Made by a program: the position numbers and the translations under genes
In this document: piece by piece, positions 1 to 12,390 of the stretch
Position numbering within the stretch: the first letter of the stretch is position 1
Layout of the letters: the number at the start of each line of letters is the position of its first letter
The notes under the pieces: model-generated
The model's database searches: none
Told to the model about the DNA's origin: nothing
Seen by the model: only the letters and a program-made list of their open reading frames with translations
Assembly: GCF_954871325.1 (NCBI RefSeq)
Contig: NC_088775.1
Span: 86,157,561 to 86,221,560 of the forward strand
Direction: 5' to 3'
Source of the DNA: Gordionus sp. m RMFG-2023
Lineage: Eukaryota > Nematomorpha > Gordioida > Chordodea > Parachordodidae
DNA: 64,000 bases

Positions 1-120
1 TTAGTTTCTAATATTTAAATAAATTATATATTTATTCTTAAGGATCACAATTTTTTTAAACTTGCCATTTCGTCGTACCCAGGATTATATAGAAGTAAAT
101 TATATATATATATGTGCATT

Positions 121-830
121 TTAGATATCAATTAGAACGGACATCTAATGGTGACTCCTCTGGGGGTTCAGTTCATTGTTATTTTTTAAGTTTTTCTTTT
201 GGTTTTGTTTTAGATAACAGGCCCTGTCTTAACCTCTCTTAATGATTCTACTGATGCTGATTTATCTTGCATTAATAGAAGAAAGAGATGGCTGGTTAAT
301 CAGTAAAATAAATGTTCAAAAGATAACGGAATCTAACAAATTCTACCAACCATACAAAATAAAGTTAGTCATTTATATATTATATATATAAAATTGTATG
401 AATGTTTATTTATTTTTATGAGTTTTATAATTAAACAGTTTTTCTTCTTATAAATTCTTACATTTTAAATTAATCTATTCTAGTTACTGATGATATTCGC
501 ACTACTTCTAGAGAGTTGAACCTATTATTGACTTTTCTGCAGGTTTAATACATTAATATTTTTTTAAATTTTTCTTTTACTTTTATTTTAGATAACTTTC
601 CCATCTTATTTCTTCCTTATAATAATTGAAATATTGATATATCTGGCATAAATAATGAATGAATACAAAATAAACGTTCAGAAAAACATGATAGGCTTGA
701 TAAGTCTCTAACTAGACAAAATATTTTTTTTGATGATAGTCTCCCAACAACTACTACAGATATACATTTAATATTGACCCCTGATTCAGTAAAGTATTTT
801 AATGTTTGTTAAATTATTTCAATAATAATG
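121..830 (+). other. Exon-like tandem duplication (possible decayed gene end)
   Basis: Two diverged copies of a unit of about 370 bp lie in tandem, with a third partial copy after about 730. Each starts with a short GAT-rich stretch ending in a CAG-like donor. A pyrimidine tract ending in TTTTAG follows, and then a segment beginning ATAAC. In the first copy the segment 214-303 is open for 30 codons (ITGPVLTSLNDS..., ending WLVNQ) and is bounded by an acceptor-like tract; the following bases are TAAAAT, not a clean GT donor. The second copy (from about 592) is not open. This could be a tandemly duplicated exon of a host gene running in from outside the window, or only a repeat. I recognise no domain. 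Confidence 0.3.
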
Positions 831-922
831 TTTATTAATATTTTTGCCGGATTTCTATATTTTTCTAGGCTAAACCTTAATCCCTTACATTGCTACAAAA
901 CATGATGAATTTATTATAAAGA

Positions 923-1502
923 TAGGGGGAGACCGGAGATGGTTGGGACATTTTTCGTTCAAACCTTAAAAATTTTAATATTAATAGACTAATCTGAATA
1001 ATTAAAACATCTTCTGAAACCCAGAAGTATATGCTATTTGTAATAATTAATATATATTTTATGAAGATTATATTTTTTTAGAAAATTAAATTAAAAAATT
1101 TTTTTTTGTCCCAACCATGACAGACTTTGTGTACGTTGGGACACACATATGTGATAGTTGGGACACTCATGAAATAGAGGTCTAAATAAATTTAAAAATT
1201 TAAAATCAGTAGTCTAGTAAAACTAGAGACTATGACGACACATATAATTTTATTGATAATATTGTAATTCATAATCAATAACTATATAAAAAAAAAATTA
1301 GCAAAAGGAAATTTATTTTGGGGAAAAAAAATTGTAAAAAAAAATGTAAAAAAATTTTTTTTTAATCATAAACATAGTGAAAGATAAGTATTTAATTATT
1401 CATTATTCACAATACTAAATTAATAATAAAATTATAAAATTGTTTATAAAATGAGCTAAAATGGCGTGTCCAACTACACTATGACCAACTATGACCGAGC
1501 CC
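923..1502. mobile_element. MITE-like element with repeated TTGGGACA motifs
   Basis: The segment opens with GGGGGAGACCGGAGATGG and closes with an approximate inverted counterpart ending GACCGAGCCC. The motif TTGGGACA occurs three times inside, with inverted forms (TGTCCCAACC, GTGTCCAAC). A related start, GGGGGAGACCATGGCTAGG, occurs near 26945. No open frame is visible. The ends and target duplication are not clear, so the class of DNA transposon is open. Confidence 0.35.
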
Positions 1503-1999
1503 ACTAACTTAATAAATATCATCCAAAATCATATTAATTCATGTTTATTGATTCTGAAAGTTTGCCAGATTGGAAAATGTTTAAACTTTCCTAAAATCTA
1601 TTTATTATGATTTTTGAAGCTTTATATATAAATATAAACGATAAAGTTTGCAAATATTTTTTATTACTCTTGGTATGCCAAAACACATTTTCTTCTGTAA
1701 AAATTAAAATACTAAATATTTTTCAAATCTTTTTTAGTCAATCATGTATAGATATCGGCAACATGACATAAATATGCGCCTTCTGCAATGCTAAAATGTA
1801 GAAAGATAAAAATTTTCGCAAAGCTCAAATAAAAATTTTTCAATTTTTCATATGTTGCATAAATGGAAGATATTTTATCAAAATTTTTCCCTTCTCCTCC
1901 AAATTCAATACATTTATTTATCGGGGAGCATTGTATATCATCCTACATTTTAACAAATATATATAAGCATTTAATTCTGAATTATCATCCACTTCACTA
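1503..1999. other. AT-rich spacer, nothing recognised
   Basis: About 500 bp of low-complexity AT-rich sequence between the MITE-like block and the retroelement fossil. I see no open frame with recognisable similarity, no repeat and no RNA gene. Confidence 0.5.
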
Positions 2000-4900
2000 A
2001 TAGTTAATATAAATAATATTTTGTCCAATTCTCTCTTCGGTAGCTATACCTTTCAAATTAATGGGCAGGTTAACCATCGCATTGGTTCCTATTGCCAACA
2101 TTAAGGGTACACCAAAATTTGCCAAAGTATATATATATAATATTAAAAATGAGATGCAAAGCAGGTATAATCAGGTTTCTCTTAGAGATCGTCATCTTTT
2201 AATGGAATTGCAGGAAGTTATTCATAGCTATAACCCTTTGCTTCTCAATTTCAGAGAAGCTTCTATGTTTGTAATATTTTTAATTTCCACATTCATACCA
2301 GCTACCGAAGCGCCCACGATTTCACTTTATCTCTGCCTTGATGATCGGCATGTAATAAATGTTAAATCCTATCGCGCAATTTAAATGGTATTACAGCACG
2401 ATTTCCACGCATATCATGCAATAATACATAATTGACAATTCATTTTGTATTTTTTATATACAATTAAATATTATTTTAACTGATTTAAATCCTTATTTTT
2501 CAAGGTATTTAATTTACTATCTTCCCAAGTGAAGTACCTCCCTTTAACATGTAGTATAAAGTACGAATTAAAGCTTATTCACTTTCTATAATTTTATTAT
2601 CGATTACTTTGAGATTTACATTGCCAGATCCTAATCTAAAACAAATCCGGCAAGTTATTCTCTTTCCCTTGTCTATATTTAATTTCCACATTGAGACTTT
2701 CTACTAATAACAAACAACATTGTAATCTCAGGGGTATGTTATCCTTTAACAAATTAATAGCTTATGATCAGTATAAATCAAGAATTTTTTACCAATTAAA
2801 TATTCACGACACTTGGTTAATCCAAAAATAACCGTTAAGAATAATACCGAGTTTCTACCTCATGAAAAATTCTTGAAAAAATAAGTAATTGGTCTCTCTA
2901 ACCCTTAAATTAGATGTAATAATGCTCCTCCAACACCTTTATTAGATGCATCTAAGGCCAAGATTATTTCTAAATCGTTATTAAAACACACTAAAATTAG
3001 TTCTTCGTCTATTTTTTTTCTTCAATATTTTAAAAAGCACTTTGTTGTTCAATTTTCCACTCAAAATGAACATGTAATTGCTACTTTTGGAAAATTCTCC
3101 ACAAAACGATTATAATAATTCACCATGCCCAAAATTGACTGCACTTTTGCCTTACTCTTTGGCTGATTCGTATTTGATAAATTTTTATCTGGAGGTTCAC
3201 TTCAACCCTATTAATTTAATGATCCAAATATACGATTTCAATTACACCAAGAACACTTTTTTCTTATCTGGCTCTCAAGCCTTTGTCTCTCTTAAAAATT
3301 TTTTCAAGAAGCTGATTATGTTGCTCTGATGTCATCCCAGTTATCAATTCATCATCCTTATAATAAAATACACCCTCCAATTCCTGGAAAACAGTGTTAA
3401 TAGTATATTGGAAAATAGGTGCTGACACACTTGGCCCAATAGGTAATCTACAAAAAGAAATAAACCTCTCGAGGTAGTAATTGTCAATAACTTGCGAATG
3501 TCCTTTTTCAACTACAAATACACTGATAAAAAATCCACTTTGGAAAAATATTTTCCACCTTTTAAATTGGTTAAAATTTCTTTAATTCTTGGCAATGGAT
3601 ATTTAACTTCAACAAACCACTGGCTTACTGTGACATGAATATCGGCACATAACCTTAACTTTCAATTTGATTATTTTACAGGAACTAATGGGGTAGTCCA
3701 TTCACTATATTCCACTGGCATAATAATACTATCTTTGACCCAACGTTCTAACTCTTTTTTAATTTCCTTCTTCACTAAAAGGAACTCGTCTTAATGCTAA
3801 ACCTTAATATTAGTGTACATCTTCCACCCCCTTAGGGTTAGGGGTATTCTTAGTTTTTCTAAGCGTAGAGACAGCTGTTTTAGTAAACTTTAATGCACTC
3901 TCCTCCTTGCTTACCTGGTTATTAACTTATACAGGAGGGATATTAATTTTATTTTCATACTCGTGTGTCCTGTCTCCAACCCCCGAGGGCGATGTAAAAT
4001 ATTCTTCAAATTACTATAGGAGGAGTGATACACTCCTGTAAGTTTTACTCTTATGTCATTTTGATGTACTCTCCTCATTGTTTACATTGGATAGGTGAAA
4101 ATCCTTCTTTCAATTTCACATCTACTTATTAAATGTGTCTTCAAACCATATTTTTCCATTTAAATAGGTATAGCTTTACGAACTTTATTTAATTCATTAA
4201 CTTTAGAAATCAGAAATTTTATTTTCATTAATTTCGATATTATTTCTAAGGCTACACGGCTCAACTATTAATTTGTCGGCAGTTTCGGAAATATCAGAAT
4301 TAATGAGGACTTCATCACTCAATAAATCAGCCCTCTATCTCACTAATTTTACTTCGGATGCTATCCGAAATTATTTTTCGTTCAGCATTATCCATTGCCA
4401 ATTCAATATATTATAAAAAATATCCCAATAATTATTAACACCAAGATTCTTAAACCAAATCCACCTCAATAGTTTTAACATTTTTCTACCAGCCATTAAT
4501 CAAGAATAAATATTCCATCATTGAAAACCACACCCAATTTGGTTTATCTAAAACCGCAATCTCAGACCCATCAAATTGTCTCACACATAAATTCTTTTTC
4601 GTGTGTACCCTCACGCCAATATTTATACTAATTTTCCCTAGACATTATCGAGATTCTTGCTCTGGTATCAAATAATATTTCAATATTTTGCCTATCAATT
4701 TTCACATTAACACGAGGGCATGAGCACTGTCATCTTCCCTTTCGGTCATTAGTATTTTGTGCATTCTAATCTGCTGAATTATAATTGGAATTTTTACTTA
4801 CAATATAATTAATATTCATGCCCAAATTTTTCCCTGAATTTATCTCATCAAAATGACAATAAGAATTACAAACCCTGCAATTCTTTTTATTCGATTTAAA

Positions 4901-5250
4901 ATGATTTACAACTATCATTTCGATTGTTTTTTTTATTATATCCAAAGAATTTTTTAATTTTGAGATAATAGGATTTTTTTATATTTCTAACAACCAGTTT
5001 TATCAATACTGGTGACCTCAGCGTAAAACCATTTTTAAAATTTACTTCTTTCACGAAGAAATTTCTTTTTATATGCCCTAAGAAGCCGCATCTACAAATC
5101 ATATTTGCAATAAAATTTTCATTAATTTTTCGATTCCTAGAAAAACAATTTTTTTACTATTACCTTTTCTGCCACAAATACAGTTATCACTAACATCATT
5201 ACCTTTCTTTTTTAATATATAAATCTTACAAGAAATATTTTTTAAATTCC
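2000..5250 (-). mobile_element. Decayed Ty3/gypsy LTR retrotransposon fossil (gag-pol remnant)
   Basis: Read on the minus strand, recognisable Ty3/gypsy parts follow in normal order. A CCHC-like gag zinc knuckle lies near 5050-5100 and a protease-region remnant near 4600-4750. Reverse transcriptase lies about 3800-3100, RNase H about 3000-2700, and the start of the integrase zinc-binding region near 2350-2400. It is heavily broken, with many breaks throughout, so it is an old insertion. I could not find LTRs, and the outer limits are approximate. It is a different and clearly older copy than the element at 19140-24431. Open frames on the opposite strand here (2061-2384, 3078-3329) are shadows. 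Confidence 0.7.
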
Positions 5251-5436
5251 CTTTAATTTCTTTTATTTCCGTAAAATAGAATTTGATCTTTCATCATTTT
5301 CCACTTATGAATTTCACTTGAATTATTAATTTTTTAACCCCTATGGGTTCCTCAATTATAGACACGGGTATTTGTTTTTTAATTTCTATCAAAATTAATT
5401 TTAATTGTCAGTTATCTCTTTTGATACCACCGCTTT

Positions 5437-5548
5437 TTTACAATTAAGCTGTTCACTTCTACTGACTTCCTCATTCCCATTGGAATGTTGCATTTACAAT
5501 TAAGCTGTTCACTTGTACTGAATTACTCATTCCCATTGGAATGTTGCA
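5437..5548. repeat. 56-bp direct tandem duplication
   Basis: A unit starting TTTACAATTAAGCTGTTCAC and ending TTGGAATGTTGCA is present twice head-to-tail with only a few differences. It lies just beyond the gag end of the fossil. The second copy sits inside an open frame on the plus strand (5485-5859) whose product I do not recognise. Confidence 0.7.
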
Positions 5549-6689
5549 TTTCTTTATCCCCACAAGATTCTTTTGATTCTTTTAAAGTTATATTAAAAAT
5601 AATTCTGATATCCTTGGATATGTTCACTGTGTTTTCAGGCTGCACAGAAATGGTAACATTTTGCTTGTCTATGTGCTTAATGGGCAAATCTATTTTCATT
5701 AATAGAGCATGTCTTACTATTCAAAGGTATGGTAGTCTGGTTATTATTCCAGTAGAATCCCTGAAGGGTTTGTCCTGCGCTGCAAAAGCATACTATAAAA
5801 TTGGATGTAGACTTACAAAATGTCAAGAGTCCTTTGATCAACAGATAAAAATTATTTAAAAGTAGTGTTGTTGAAAGTTACTTTTAAACCATAAATATTT
5901 GCAGTTATAGAGGTAACTAGTTACATTATAAGTTACTTTATAGTTCTTATAAATTTTAAAATAGTTTATAAATTCTAAAAATGTCAGATTATGATTTGTA
6001 TTAAGAATTAATGATTTTTTCACTCAAATATTTGCAAAATATTTATATATAGTTGTTGCAAATATTTATTTCTTATTGCAAATATATATATTTTTTTAAG
6101 TTAATTCATCAGCATCCAAATCTATAGCTTATAATAGAACTGTATAATTTTGGAGTATTTTTTTTTTTAAAAAAATTCTGAAAAATGAGAATAATAAGGG
6201 ATGGGTATTAGAAAATTTATTTCTTATTTAATTATATATGTATCCCATTGTATAATTTGGAAAATACTTTAGATCATGGAATTTACCTATTTTTTATTTT
6301 TTAGAAGACAAAAAAAATTCTGGACACGAAGACCAGAACAAAAGTATGCAATTCCCCAATTTTCAAAAATAAATTAGTATAGAATGAACGGTATTTGATT
6401 AATATCTTATTAAAGGAAATGATATTTGATATCTGCCATAAAATATTTTTTTTTCATTCATAGCCTATGTCTTTCCTTGTAAATAATATACCAAGCAATG
6501 TTACAATTTAAGAAAAAATCTATTTGGACGGGAAATTATATTATTGTTGAATTTAAAATTAATTTATCACAATACATTAAAATGAATGTATTATTTAGAT
6601 TTATAGATAACATATAACTTAGTTACTTTTGGCATTTACATTTCAAAAAATATAACTAGCTACCAATATTTTCTATATACTCTTGAGAA
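5549..6689. other. AT-rich spacer, no recognised gene
   Basis: This contains the rest of the open frame 5485-5859 (plus strand, 124 codons) with no recognisable domain, and then low-complexity AT-rich sequence. The frame could belong to the gag side of the neighbouring fossil read in antisense, but I cannot support that. Confidence 0.4.
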
Positions 6690-6783
6690 ATGCCCATAGA
6701 AGCTTAATATAAAAAAAAATTGCAAACAAAAATTTACTGAACCCCTAACTCTTTGCGCCAAAGATATATGACCTTCCAAAATG

Positions 6784-6836
6784 ATTTTTCTTTTCTTTTC
6801 TTTTCCTTTCTTTTATTATATTTTCTTTTCAGTCTT
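6784..6836. repeat. TTTTC-rich pyrimidine microsatellite
   Basis: An imperfect run of TTTTC/TTTCC units inside unit A. The matching positions in units B and C lack it, so it is a local expansion. Confidence 0.6.
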
Positions 6837-7816
6837 TTGGATGGATATCTCAATTTCAGACAAGCTCTCGAGATAGAATCAAAATGTGGTAAAGTAGATG
6901 CAAAAAAACTAATATCACTTAATACTCTATCTTACAGCCTGAAGATAAATGTGATATAATACGAGAAAAATTAGTTAAGTTACCAAAATTATCAATTAAT
7001 GATTATTGAAAATCTTCATTTGGTTTTAATTGAGAAGATTTATAAAATATTTTCTACCAAGATATACATATCATTGAGAAATAAATTTGATTCTTCAAAA
7101 TATTAACATTTTTTAATTTGAAATTATTTTATAACTTAATTTTTTTTTTTAAATATTAATTTAATCATTTTGCTAAAAATTTAATGGTCAAATATTGTAA
7201 CACAAGAAAAAAGCATTAAATTTCATATAAAAAATAATAACTTTTATCAAATTGTAATACAAAATCATAATTAATATATTATAATAGTGTAAATATTTTA
7301 GTAATATTTATTCTTCAAGAAGCAGTTTGGAAAAGGGGGTGTTTTGATTGCAACAGGCAATATAAATTTTTTACATACAATTAATATAAAATTAATTTTA
7401 AACATATATCTTAAAAAATCAACTTTATTAAATTAATTTTAAATTTATAGTAAATATAAAATGTTATTACATAATTAAGAATTAATACAAAATTATATAG
7501 AGATATTATCAAAATGATATTAATTAATATATATTTTTCTCCATATTTCTAGGGTATTGCGAAATTGAATATTATACAGTGGCATAGCCTTTAAAGGCGG
7601 GTGTATTTCAGCATGTAGAGTGTGTCTCACAGCGAATTTTAAATAATTTTATCATATAATTTTGAATTAGTTCTTAATTGTTTATGAATTTTAAAAAAAA
7701 TGTTAATGCAAAAATTGTTTGAAATTTATAAGATAATTTAAAGACTATTTTCTTATAAACTAAATAATTTTATTATTTCATTTTATCTGACTATTTTAAT
7801 GAGATTTTTAAATTCG

Positions 7817-9679
7817 TGGCAAGTCAGTGGCGGCGCTAGGGAAGGGGCGCTGGAGCTCGAGCCCTGTGAAAAATTTGTATAGCCACCTGAAGCAAAATTT
7901 TTTATTTAATGACTCCTTAATATCCTCTTAACTAAAAATAATTTTTTTAATTGCTCCCTGAACAATTCTTTTATAATTCTATTGAGTTATATATAGATTT
8001 AATTTTGTTATTTAAAAATTAATAAGATTATCTAAATTTTTATTAAATGAATACTATTTTAATTATTAGATTAGATTAATACATATAAATAATATTTTCA
8101 CTATATGTCAGCTTTCGAATCTGTGTTAAAAATATATCAATATCACTCACTAAATAATAATTTGGCATTAATAGTTGAATCTTAATTGACTTTTATTTTT
8201 TAAATTATTATATAACCCTATTTAAATTAATATAATAAATGGAAATTAACAAATTTAATTGTAATTAGCCGAGTTTAACATCATTAATCAACTATATTAT
8301 TGATTTTTAAAATTAAATATCATGTCTCTTTCTAAAATTATATTCAAGGTCCAAATCCTAATAAGTATAAGAGATTTATTTATAAGACATATAGTTTATA
8401 ATCTTCTATTATATGTAATTATTTATAAAATATTAGGTAAAATGCCACTTTTGCAGACGTATTTGACAGTTATATATATTACAGTTAATATTTTTAAAAT
8501 TTTAATAATCAAAGTGTTTGATTTTAATTTAAATAGCGATTTGCATTCAACTATTTAACGCCATCTATTTATTTAAAATATTATTATAATTAAACATCTT
8601 ATTATTTATCCCACAATGGATGTAATAAATTAGATATCTTTTCTTCTGATTTTTTTAAGTGTTTTTAGGAAAGCTATTTTTTTCTTCTTTGAAAATCAGT
8701 TTTGATTAAAATTTATACGAATATATTTTAGATATTATTACAAACTACTATTATTTTAAGAAATAATACACCAACTAGAGATGGTGCGACAATAATATAT
8801 AAAATTTTAATTGCTTATGATATAACTCTGGTTCTTATTTTATAGTTACAAAATGTTTTATTTATAATATGTCATCCTTGCCTTGTAAATAACTCAAGGC
8901 TTCAATATATTTGAATAATTTCTTCTAAAGATTTTTAGTGTTTTTGTTTCATCAATTCTAACCTGATATGGGTTACCGTGAGTGTCATGGCTATGACTGT
9001 AAATTAACCAGCATATATTATTTGTGTGGGTATTTAATTTAAGATTATTACTACAGCTGCCAAGAGCATATGATTGTATATTTTAGAAAGCTATAATTGT
9101 CATCTGTGTAGTCGTTCATATATCATTAAAAATGGCAGATAATCTTTTAGAAATTTAATATCTCACAATAATTTTCTCGATTACTTATCTAGTTTCCATC
9201 ATGTCATCTATGAGAAAGCTCTAACTACCATATAGTTTTTTGATTTGGATTGGTCGTTTATAATTTTGGTTAGACCTATAAATTTTCCTTTATTAGTCGA
9301 TACTATAAAACATTGTCTAATATGGTAACAGAGAGTTATATTAGTTTCATGGCCTTTTGCCAATTTAACTTGCTAAGAATTATATAGCCTTATGTAGTTT
9401 TTAAAAACCATTATTGAGGTAATTAATTAATCTTTTTTATCACTACTTGTAATTCTTTATGCAAAATTTTTTTTATATCAGTAAACGAAAATATTTTATA
9501 CTATTTTGTATACAAAATATTATAAATGACAAAATATGAAATTGACAATAATTGTCTAGAGTTAGCATATTTTAAAAATGTATAATATATTAATATAAAA
9601 CCCAACGGGCCGCCCCCATAAAAAGATTTTAGTTGAGGCCTCTGAGATTGTAAAGGCTAGCGACGCCCTTGTGTCAAGT
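7817..9679. mobile_element. Non-autonomous hAT DNA transposon with 8-bp TSDs
   Basis: The element runs from 7825 to 9671 (1847 bp). Its 15-bp terminal inverted repeats are CAGTGGCGGCGCTAG at the left and CAAGGGCGTCGCTAG at the right, read inward. The flanking 8-mers TGGCAAGT (7817-7824) and TGTCAAGT (9672-9679) match at 7 of 8 bases, as expected for hAT. The paralogous unit B has the uninterrupted site near 16353-16373 (GTGACAAGTTATATAAA), which proves insertion after the unit duplicated, or loss in B. No transposase is recognisable inside. A 78-codon frame at 8322-8558 is AT-driven and unidentified. Confidence 0.85.
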
Positions 9680-9904
9680 TATATAAAAATAAATAGATAT
9701 TATTATCATAGCCATTTTAAATTTGTTATATTTACAGGCCCACTTATAACATTTAATTGAGATTATATAAAATAACGATATAAAAATAAATAGATATTAT
9801 TATCATAGCCATTTTAAATTTGTTATATTTACAGGCCGAAGTTTTTATAACATTTAATTGAGATTATATAAAATAACAATATTCCTTTCTTTGGGGTTAA
9901 ACAG

Positions 9905-10867
9905 TTACAGATTAACTTTGACATTGTAAAAAAATGATAGAATGAAGTTTGACGCGAATATGAGTAATAACAATAAGAGAATAAAAAGGTGTATATCGTA
10001 TAGTCGAGATTTGGAAAGTATTTTTGGATAATGAAAGAAAGCGTTACAAACATGTTTATACTGAAAAGAGTCATGGCTTAGGAATGATATCTCTTTACTT
10101 ATATTTTCGTTTGGACGTATTACGATGATTTTCATTTACACAATTGTGTATTCGAAACACTTTATCTCTTTATTTTCTGAGTGTGTTTCTATAATAACCA
10201 CTGTTGTAATACAAGAAATTTAAAATTTTTGATCCTTACCCGTGATTGTGCAGTTAAATTTTTTTGAGGTTTCTATATTCTTTCTTTATTTCCCTTTTAA
10301 GCAAAATAAATATATAAAAGTAGAACGAAGCTGTCTCCGTTAAATTTACATATTGCCATACCAAGTGTACTAAAAATAACTTGAATAAAGTTCTTGTAAT
10401 TTATAAAACGAGCGATAGTGATGGCAAAATCGGTACCCCCCCCCCCCCCCCCATATAAATGCCACACCCGCATGAATAAGGATGCAATCCATATAAATAT
10501 CAATAAGGATATGGTAGTCTTAAGCGTAAATAATTTTCTTAATTTACTTACGAGCAGCCCATTACCAGGCACATTAAATGCCAAAGTAAACATGAGGAGG
10601 GAATGCGATAAAAATGTTATCTCGTTTAGCATTCCAAATATTATACACAATTTATTATAGAAAATGGTGTTGGGCAAAAAAAATAAAAGAAATAATCTAA
10701 TCCGGATGTCAGGGCTCCTAGAAAGTCGCATCATGTTAGACTTGCTATAATGATAACAGATGGGTTTTTATTAAAATAGTTGTGATCCATAACAATAGAA
10801 CGTTTCCGATCGAACCTATTTGAAATGTGCACAATAAAACAACGGCAAATATTTGCCTAGGAATCAT
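9905..10867 (-). pseudogene. Class A GPCR pseudogene of the local receptor family
   Basis: A decayed relative of the receptor at 16491-17513. The ATG at 10865-10867 (MIPRQIFAVVLL) matches the start of the intact paralogs. TM1 is followed by a frameshift (about 10750). The TM2 to TM4 sequence survives in another frame, including NEITFLSHSL and the LRKLFTLKTTIS loop. Between TM4 and the second extracellular loop the coding sequence is replaced by a run of 17 C (10436-10452). The third intracellular loop is partly deleted (about 10140-10260). TM6-TM7 are readable again, but the last residues, including the FRQK segment, are missing. Several frame changes and deletions make a functional product very unlikely. 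Its flanks match unit B closely, so it was a normal array member that died. Confidence 0.9.
10436..10452. repeat. Poly-C run (17 C) inside the GPCR pseudogene
   Basis: The run sits where the intact paralogs encode the end of TM4 and the second extracellular loop (CTACCCCACCCACATATAA type sequence at 17070 and 61063). Slippage at the ancestral CCCC tract is the likely origin. On the minus strand it would read as poly-glycine, which is not a real protein feature. Confidence 0.85.
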
Positions 10868-11931
10868 TATCTTTAAGTAAATGTTACAATTTGAAAAATT
10901 GTAAAATGCAAAATGTTGCAAATTTCTCTTTGAAAAAAGTAAGTAATTATTTTTTTCAATATTGATAAAAATTTTGAAATAACACACAAAATTTAGCCTT
11001 ACTTCCATTAAGTTTCTAATTAAAAAAATATGCATAGCTTGCCAAAATATTAAATGCATAACATGTTTAATAACAATTTATAATTGACTGGTATCTTAAT
11101 TTATATATTATAATAAGTGTTATGTCACTATTATTTAAAATTTATGGCGAAAATGCATTAAACCTAAATAATTTTTAATTTATATATATATAGTTAATTA
11201 AATAATGAGTTAATACCATACCAAATGAAATATCTGCAAAATGCGAGATGACCATAATTGTCTGAATCTTTTCCCGTCTTTGGATTTAAAAATCTGGATA
11301 AGCTCATAACGAGCTTTGATATTATAAATATTTTTAATTATCTAAAGTTTTTTGTTACTGAAACTTTTCTAAATGATGGTACGAGCCAAATATTTTAAAT
11401 TTAATTAGTTTCTATATCCATCCCAACCTTCTTATTTTTTCATTCCTGCATGTTAATGTTGTTAAAAACCCAATTTGGGTATTTAAAAGAACTTCCCGAT
11501 TATGATTTTAGCCAAAATAATATTATGCAAGCCTCGAGAGTTGACAAATAAACGTCAAAACCTTTCAGCCAATGGGAAAAGTCTCCAAGCTTACATAAAA
11601 TAGTTGTAGTTAATTGATTCATATCTGGCTCTTTAACAACACTATAGTATGTCACCTAATTGGATGAACAACTATTTAAACATCTTATTGCGAATATATT
11701 CATGTTCCACATATTCTTATCAATCACATTTTCATATCCATTTCAATAAAATATTTAAATACCCTACAGCTTTTCTTTACTTTATAGAAGAACTTATGTC
11801 ACTCATTTATTTTTACAAATTCAGCAACAAGAACTCTTGAAATTCTCTTTTTGTCATTACCAATACTTTTTCTAATCCGTTACATTTTTAGTAGTCAAAT
11901 CTTATAAATATCATTACATAACAGTGGCATC

Positions 11932-12390
11932 ACTAGAGGAGCTATTTACTCGAGCCCTGTAAAAGTTTTCAGAAACTATAAATAATAATTTCTACTACTT
12001 TTAGCACTTTTAGAAGCAACCCATTATAGAATTTTGATTTTTTTTTGTCCAGTAAAAAGTTTAATATATATTTTAAGAATTTTATAAAGCATTTTATTAG
12101 ACAATTAATCGTACATGAGATACAGATTTGTGCAAATTTTACTATAATATGTTCAATTTATATTTAAATATTTATATTTTTACAGTTCTGAGGCGATATT
12201 TTATTATAATAAAAAACATACAATTTACTTTCATATAAACAAGAAAAACAAAATTATTTATTATAAAGAAGAATAATATTTATAACATTTAGATTGTATT
12301 TTTATAATTTGAAGAAATTTTATTTTACTTGTAAAGTTATTTTAAATTAATAAAACAAATATTTAAATACCTAAAATAAACATATTTAAT
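11932..12390. mobile_element. Old hAT-like MITE end (copy in unit A)
   Basis: The block starts CAGTGGCATCACTAGAGG, like the hAT TIR at 7825. It continues with a CTCGAGCCCTGTAAAAG segment that is also found next to the TIR at 7825. The same block is in unit B from 18594 (CAGTGGCACAGCTATT...), so this insertion predates the A/B duplication. I could not find the right end. Confidence 0.5.

Larger units (their letters stand above)
6690..12390. repeat. Segmental duplication unit A (contains GPCR pseudogene)
   Basis: This block matches unit B (14519-19045) over both flanks of the receptor gene. Shared landmarks are AGCTTAATA...CTTTGCGCCAAAG near 6700 (14950 in B, 24790 in C), the block near 7580 (CAGTGGCATAGCC...TTTCAGCATGTA; 16033 in B), the receptor itself, and the upstream region 11212-12390 (17870-19045 in B). 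Homology stops abruptly near 12390. The unit is lengthened by the hAT insertion at 7825-9671. Confidence 0.75.

Noticed and set aside
2061-2384. 107-codon plus-strand frame as a host gene (also 3078-3329)
   Set aside because: It is antisense to recognisable Ty3/gypsy pol remnants on the minus strand.
8322-8558. 78-codon frame inside the hAT element as a transposase
   Set aside because: It is hydrophobic, AT-driven, and has no hAT motif.
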